The translations under genes and the position numbers were made by a program. Positions 5,276 through 8,787 of a stretch of 8,787 nucleotides of DNA are shown here, piece by piece. The stretch spans positions 1-8,787 of the forward strand of contig JALVVQ010000203.1 of assembly GCA_027023325.1 (NCBI GenBank), written 5' to 3'. Below the pieces are notes generated by a model. The model worked only from the letters and a program-made list of their open reading frames with translations. It had not been told where the DNA came from and searched no databases. The stretch's first letter is position 1. Each line of letters begins with the position of its first letter. Origin of the DNA: Campylobacteraceae bacterium (GTDB lineage Bacteria; Campylobacterota; Campylobacteria; Campylobacterales; Sulfurovaceae).

Positions 5276-8200
5276 GCATCGATGTAGGCTCTACCACAGT
5301 CAAATATGTACTGTGTGATGCCTCATTTGAGATCATTGCCAAGGCCTATACGCCTCACGATACCAAGCAGGCAGCCAAGCTACTGGAGCTACTGGAGACA
5401 CTTTCGCAAGCGCATCCTGAACCCTTCGCAGCGATTGAGCGTGTCTATATCACCGGCTCTGGTGCCTCTCGTATCGCACCGACACTCAAAGCACGGTTTG
5501 TGCAGGAGGTCAATGCAGTGGTGCTGGCAGTCGAGCACCTCCATCCTGATGTCAGATCGGTGGTAGAGCTGGGCGGACAGGATGCCAAAGTCATCCACTT
5601 TAAAGAGGGTGAAGATGGCAAAAAAACAGCCACCACCGCCATGAATGACAAATGTGCTTCCGGTACGGGTGCCACGATTGAGAAATGCACCATGAAGGTG
5701 GGACTGGATCTGGAAGCCCTGCAACAGCTGCACTATAGCAGCGCAAAGCTGCATCATGTGGCTGCCAAGTGCGGGGTTTTTGCAGAGACTGATATCGTCA
5801 ATCTGGTCAAGAGCTCTATCCCTGCTGATGAGATCATCAACTCACTGGCAGACGCAATCGTGATGCAGAATCTCACACTACTGACACGCGGCAATACCCT
5901 GATGCCCAAAGTACTGCTGCTGGGTGGTCCCAATACCTATCTACCCTTTTTGCAAGAGGCATGGCGAGAGCGTATCGCACAGCTCTGGGATGAGCGTGAG
6001 GTCAGCTATGATCCCAAGTCACTCGAATCATTGGTGATCGTCCCTGACAATGCACAGTACTACGCAGCCTTGGGTGCTGTGATCTTTGGTGAAGGAGAAG
6101 CCAATCATACCGAATCTTTCAGCGGATTGCTGCAGCTGCGCACACTGGTAGAATCAGGCGGGTTACAGGAGGAGAGCAGCGCAGACTTGCCTCTGGTACG
6201 CAGTGCCGAAGAGCTTGCAGCCTTCAAGGAGACCTATGCACTGGCGCCTTTTATACCGGTTGCTCTGGACGCACCGACTGAGTGCTTTCTGGGGATCGAT
6301 GGCGGCTCCACCTCCTCCAAGGCCGTACTGGTAGACAGCAAAGGCAGGCTCCTGCTCAAAGTCTATCAGCTCTCCAAAGGCAACCCAATCCAGGATACCA
6401 TTGAGCTATTGGAACAAATCAATGCTGCCGATACCCAAGGCTATTATCACATCAAAGGGATGGGAGCCACTGGCTATGCGGCTGATGTATTGGAAGGTGC
6501 GCTGGGTGCAGATGTCAATATCATCGAGACGATCGCCCACATGAAGAGTGCCCAGGCGGTTTTTGGAGAGGATATTGATGTGATCTGTGATATCGGTGGA
6601 CAGGATATCAAGGTACTCTTCCTGGAGAACGGTATGATGAAAAACTTCCGCCTCTCCAATCAATGCTCTGCAGGCAACGGCACACTGTTGCAGTCCATGG
6701 CAAAACAGTTTGGTGTGCCAGTAGAGGGCTTTGCCGAAGTAGCATTTTCTGCGGTGCAGGCACCCAAGTTCAACTACGGCTGCGCGGTATTTCTCGATAC
6801 AGACAGGGTCAATTTCCAAAAAGAGGGCTATAGCAAAGAAGAGCTCTTTGCAGGCATCGCCAAGGTATTGCCCAAAAATGTCTGGCAGTATGTCGTACAA
6901 GCTACCAATTTGGCAGCGCTTGGTAAACATTTTGTCCTACAAGGAGGCACCCAGTACAATCTGGCAGCACTCAAAGCACAGGTAGACTATATCAAGGCAT
7001 TGGTACCCGAAGCACAGGTCGATCTGCATCCCTATCCCGGTGAGGCAGGTGCCTACGGGGCGGCGATCGAGGCAAGGGATGTGGTGGCGTGTAAAGGACA
7101 GAGCACTTTTGTGGGAATGGAGGAGGCACTGCAGTTGACCTATACCTCCCGCACCGATGAGAGTACCCGATGCCACTTCTGTCCGATGGACTGCTCCAGA
7201 ACCTTTATTGACACCCAGACACCCCACTCTCCTACTGTGAGATATATTGCAGGGTTTAGTTGCGAGAATGGCACCGTGGAATCAGCAGAGGCTTTGGCAG
7301 AACTCAAAACAACCCAGCGGGCATTACAGAAGGATACCCCTGATCTGGTCAGAAAGGAGTCCAAAGAGCTCTTTCTCTCTCGCTTCACCCCTTCGCCTCT
7401 CCCCTCCAAAGAGACGACCGTGACCCAACAGCAGGTTAGACCTACATTGGGTGGCTGGGGGCCGACTTTTAGAAAAAAAGTACAGAGACATTTTCAGCGT
7501 AGCTCTTCAGAGGCGGCTGCCTATCGCCAGCAGCTACAGATCGCTATACCCAGAGTGCTTAATGCCTATTCGGTAGCCCCTTTTCTACGCACCTATCTGG
7601 AGGCACTGGGAGTGCCCGCTTCCCAGATACATTTCTCTGGCTTTACCAATGAGGAGATGTACCTAGAAGGCGCCAAATACGGTTCTGTCGATGCCTGTTT
7701 CCCTGCAAAGGTCGCGCAGTCGCATGTCTATAGCCTGCTTTTTGACAAGCGACACTATGATTATCTTTGGTTTCCTTCAGTGGTGACACTGTCAGGGTTT
7801 ATTGATGATCCTCAGGCAGAGACTTCTTGCCCGATTGTTTCAGGTACCCCCAGGGTAGTCTATTCGGCTTTTGTCAAAGAGCAGGATCTTTTTGCCAAAG
7901 CAGGGGTGGAGTATATTGATGATACAGCAACCTTCGACAAGCCCAAGCTCCTCAAAAAAGAGCTCTTTTCTACCTGGGGAGAACGGCTTCGTATTACCCG
8001 CGATGAGAGTGACTGGGCAGCAGGGCAGGCAGAGATTGCACTACAGCAGAGCGAAACAGCCTTGGACCAAGAAGGCAGAAAGATGTTGGAGTCAGCAGAG
8101 GCAGAAGGAGAGATGGTTATCCTCCTCCTCGGTCGCCCCTACCACGCTGATCCGGGGATCAATCATGAGGTACTCTCAGAGTTTCAGGCACTGGGATACA

Positions 8201-8646
8201 AGAGCCTCTCCATGCGTGCCATCCCCAAGGAAGAATCCTACCTGCTTCGCTACTTTGCTGAAGATATCGAAGCGGGGTATATCAGTTCGGTCTTTGATAT
8301 CCGTGATGTCTGGCCGGAAAACTACTCAGTCAACTCTGCACAGAAGGTCTGGGCAGCCAAGTTTGCAGCCCGTCATCCCCATGTGGCAGTCGTAGATCTG
8401 AGCTCCTTCAAATGTGGCCATGATGCCCCCACCTATGCCATCATCGACAAGATACTCGGTGCCAGCCGCACCCCACACCTGACCCTGCATGATATCGATG
8501 CCAACAAACCGGGAGGCTCGATCAAGATCCGGGTGCGCACCTTCGCCTATGCACTGGACCAGCTGGTGCAGGAGATGAAGGCAGAGAGGCAGAAGCAAAG
8601 CGAACAAACCAACATAGAATTTCTAAGTACAAAGGAGCCCGCATGA
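5257..8646 (+). CDS. Acyl-CoA dehydratase activase-related protein: tandem BadF/BadG/BcrA/BcrD ATPase domains plus DUF2229 (COG1924-COG3580 type)
   Basis: Large cytoplasmic protein of 1129 residues, no signal peptide or membrane span. Domain 1 (about 5-280) is an ASKHA-fold activase: GIDVGSTTVK, VVELGGQDAK, NDKCASGTG (C133) and KCGVFAETD (C172). Domain 2 (about 344-610) repeats the pattern: GIDGGSTSSK, CDIGGQDIK, NQCSAGNG (C470) and YGCAVFLD (C509). A linker has C639-x2-C642-x3-C646 and C669. From about 763 a DUF2229-like domain follows: IPRVLNAY, DACFPAKVAQSHV (C814), SCP (C858), GRPYHADPGINH (959-970), SFKCGHDAPTY (C1053), and a closing DIDANKPGGSIKIRVRTF stretch. In the family, such activases hydrolyse ATP to push single low-potential electrons into dehydratases or reductases; the target of this long form is unknown. 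The start ATG lies inside lgt with only a weak AAAG, so coupling is likely. The gene appears somewhat richer in GC than its neighbours. Confidence 0.92.
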   Translation: MAAYALGIDVGSTTVKYVLCDASFEIIAKAYTPHDTKQAAKLLELLETLSQAHPEPFAAIERVYITGSGASRIAPTLKARFVQEVNAVVLAVEHLHPDVRSVVELGGQDAKVIHFKEGEDGKKTATTAMNDKCASGTGATIEKCTMKVGLDLEALQQLHYSSAKLHHVAAKCGVFAETDIVNLVKSSIPADEIINSLADAIVMQNLTLLTRGNTLMPKVLLLGGPNTYLPFLQEAWRERIAQLWDEREVSYDPKSLESLVIVPDNAQYYAALGAVIFGEGEANHTESFSGLLQLRTLVESGGLQEESSADLPLVRSAEELAAFKETYALAPFIPVALDAPTECFLGIDGGSTSSKAVLVDSKGRLLLKVYQLSKGNPIQDTIELLEQINAADTQGYYHIKGMGATGYAADVLEGALGADVNIIETIAHMKSAQAVFGEDIDVICDIGGQDIKVLFLENGMMKNFRLSNQCSAGNGTLLQSMAKQFGVPVEGFAEVAFSAVQAPKFNYGCAVFLDTDRVNFQKEGYSKEELFAGIAKVLPKNVWQYVVQATNLAALGKHFVLQGGTQYNLAALKAQVDYIKALVPEAQVDLHPYPGEAGAYGAAIEARDVVACKGQSTFVGMEEALQLTYTSRTDESTRCHFCPMDCSRTFIDTQTPHSPTVRYIAGFSCENGTVESAEALAELKTTQRALQKDTPDLVRKESKELFLSRFTPSPLPSKETTVTQQQVRPTLGGWGPTFRKKVQRHFQRSSSEAAAYRQQLQIAIPRVLNAYSVAPFLRTYLEALGVPASQIHFSGFTNEEMYLEGAKYGSVDACFPAKVAQSHVYSLLFDKRHYDYLWFPSVVTLSGFIDDPQAETSCPIVSGTPRVVYSAFVKEQDLFAKAGVEYIDDTATFDKPKLLKKELFSTWGERLRITRDESDWAAGQAEIALQQSETALDQEGRKMLESAEAEGEMVILLLGRPYHADPGINHEVLSEFQALGYKSLSMRAIPKEESYLLRYFAEDIEAGYISSVFDIRDVWPENYSVNSAQKVWAAKFAARHPHVAVVDLSSFKCGHDAPTYAIIDKILGASRTPHLTLHDIDANKPGGSIKIRVRTFAYALDQLVQEMKAERQKQSEQTNIEFLSTKEPA
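8631..8637 (+). promoter_or_regulatory. Shine-Dalgarno of the partial downstream gene
   Basis: AAAGGAG within the last codons of the activase gene, 5 nt before the ATG at 8643. Together with the ATGA overlap it argues for a real, separately started gene rather than a frameshifted end of the activase. Confidence 0.75.
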
Positions 8647-8787
8647 GTGCCAGCTGTAGCAGTATCAAGCCCGTAGAAAGCAATGGCTCTTTGGCGTTTT
8701 CAGGCAAAGCATCGACACAGTGGAGAGAACAGATAGACACACGCTTTACTCCCAGAGATATCCAGGAGTCTATCATTCTTTTTGGTG
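8643..8787 (+). CDS. Probable COG3581-like (HgdB-related) partner of the activase, N-terminus only (3' end outside window)
   Basis: Only the first 48 residues are visible, starting MSASCSSIKP, open to the window edge. The ATG overlaps the activase TGA as ATGA and has a good Shine-Dalgarno. The segment FTPRDIQESIILFG (about residues 35-48) resembles, from memory, the FT-x-x-x-(K)-x-x-x-IL-(IV)-P entry into the COG3581 domain that follows DUF2229 in the longer fused proteins of Clostridia and others. Position directly after a COG1924-COG3580 protein supports this. A coding gene is near certain; the family call is an inference from context and a short match, and another electron-transfer partner is possible. 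Confidence 0.6.
   Translation, partial: MSASCSSIKPVESNGSLAFSGKASTQWREQIDTRFTPRDIQESIILFG

Noticed and set aside
6406..6930. Minus-strand open frame of 174 codons inside the activase gene (with several similar ones nearby)
   Set aside because: Shadow of a well-supported + strand gene with intact motifs in the same stretch. No ribosome site or recognisable protein.
8620..8646. Possible frameshift splitting one longer activase-COG3580-COG3581 protein into two
   Set aside because: The second gene has its own ATG, a clear AAAGGAG at good spacing and a typical ATGA overlap, so a natural gene split is likelier than a sequencing error or mutation.

Overview
The window looks like chromosomal DNA from a Campylobacterota (Epsilonproteobacteria) member, most like the Sulfurovum/Sulfurimonas group. 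This is inferred from the protein style of PanB, TrpA and Lgt, from -10 boxes without clear -35 boxes but with AT-rich upstream DNA, and from tight gene packing. No database search was possible, so the genus is a guess. Seven genes are recognisable, with partial genes at both edges. No RNA gene, insertion sequence, CRISPR array or prophage was seen, and no gene-free stretch exceeds about 90 bases.

Left part. The window opens inside a Trk-type potassium uptake subunit (trkH, + strand, C-terminal 210 residues). It converges, with only an 18-bp gap, on a three-gene minus-strand cluster read as panB, ruvB, then an AI-2E/PerM family membrane protein. The cluster is operon-like: 33 bp separate panB from ruvB, and the ruvB stop overlaps the start of the membrane protein gene by 8 nt. 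Two of the three genes use non-ATG starts (GTG and TTG), each with a strong Shine-Dalgarno sequence. PanB makes ketopantoate for pantothenate/CoA, RuvB drives Holliday-junction branch migration, and the third product is a permease of unknown substrate.

Middle. A short divergent promoter region separates panB from trpA (tryptophan synthase alpha), which has no trpB next to it here. A 79-bp gap with nested inverted repeats and a TATAAT box leads to lgt (prolipoprotein diacylglyceryl transferase).

Right part. The lgt 3' end overlaps by 19 nt a 1129-residue protein of the BadF/BadG/BcrA/BcrD ATPase family. It carries two tandem activase domains, each with the pair of cysteines that in 2-hydroxyglutaryl-CoA dehydratase activators hold the inter-subunit [4Fe-4S] cluster. 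A four-cysteine linker and a DUF2229/COG3580-like domain follow. Its stop overlaps, as ATGA, the start of another gene cut by the window edge, whose N-terminus fits the COG3581-like partner. This gene pair is the most interesting content: it looks like a two-gene version of a large, functionally uncharacterised ATP-dependent iron-sulfur electron-transfer system related to 2-hydroxyacyl-CoA dehydratases, benzoyl-CoA reductases and double-cubane cluster proteins.
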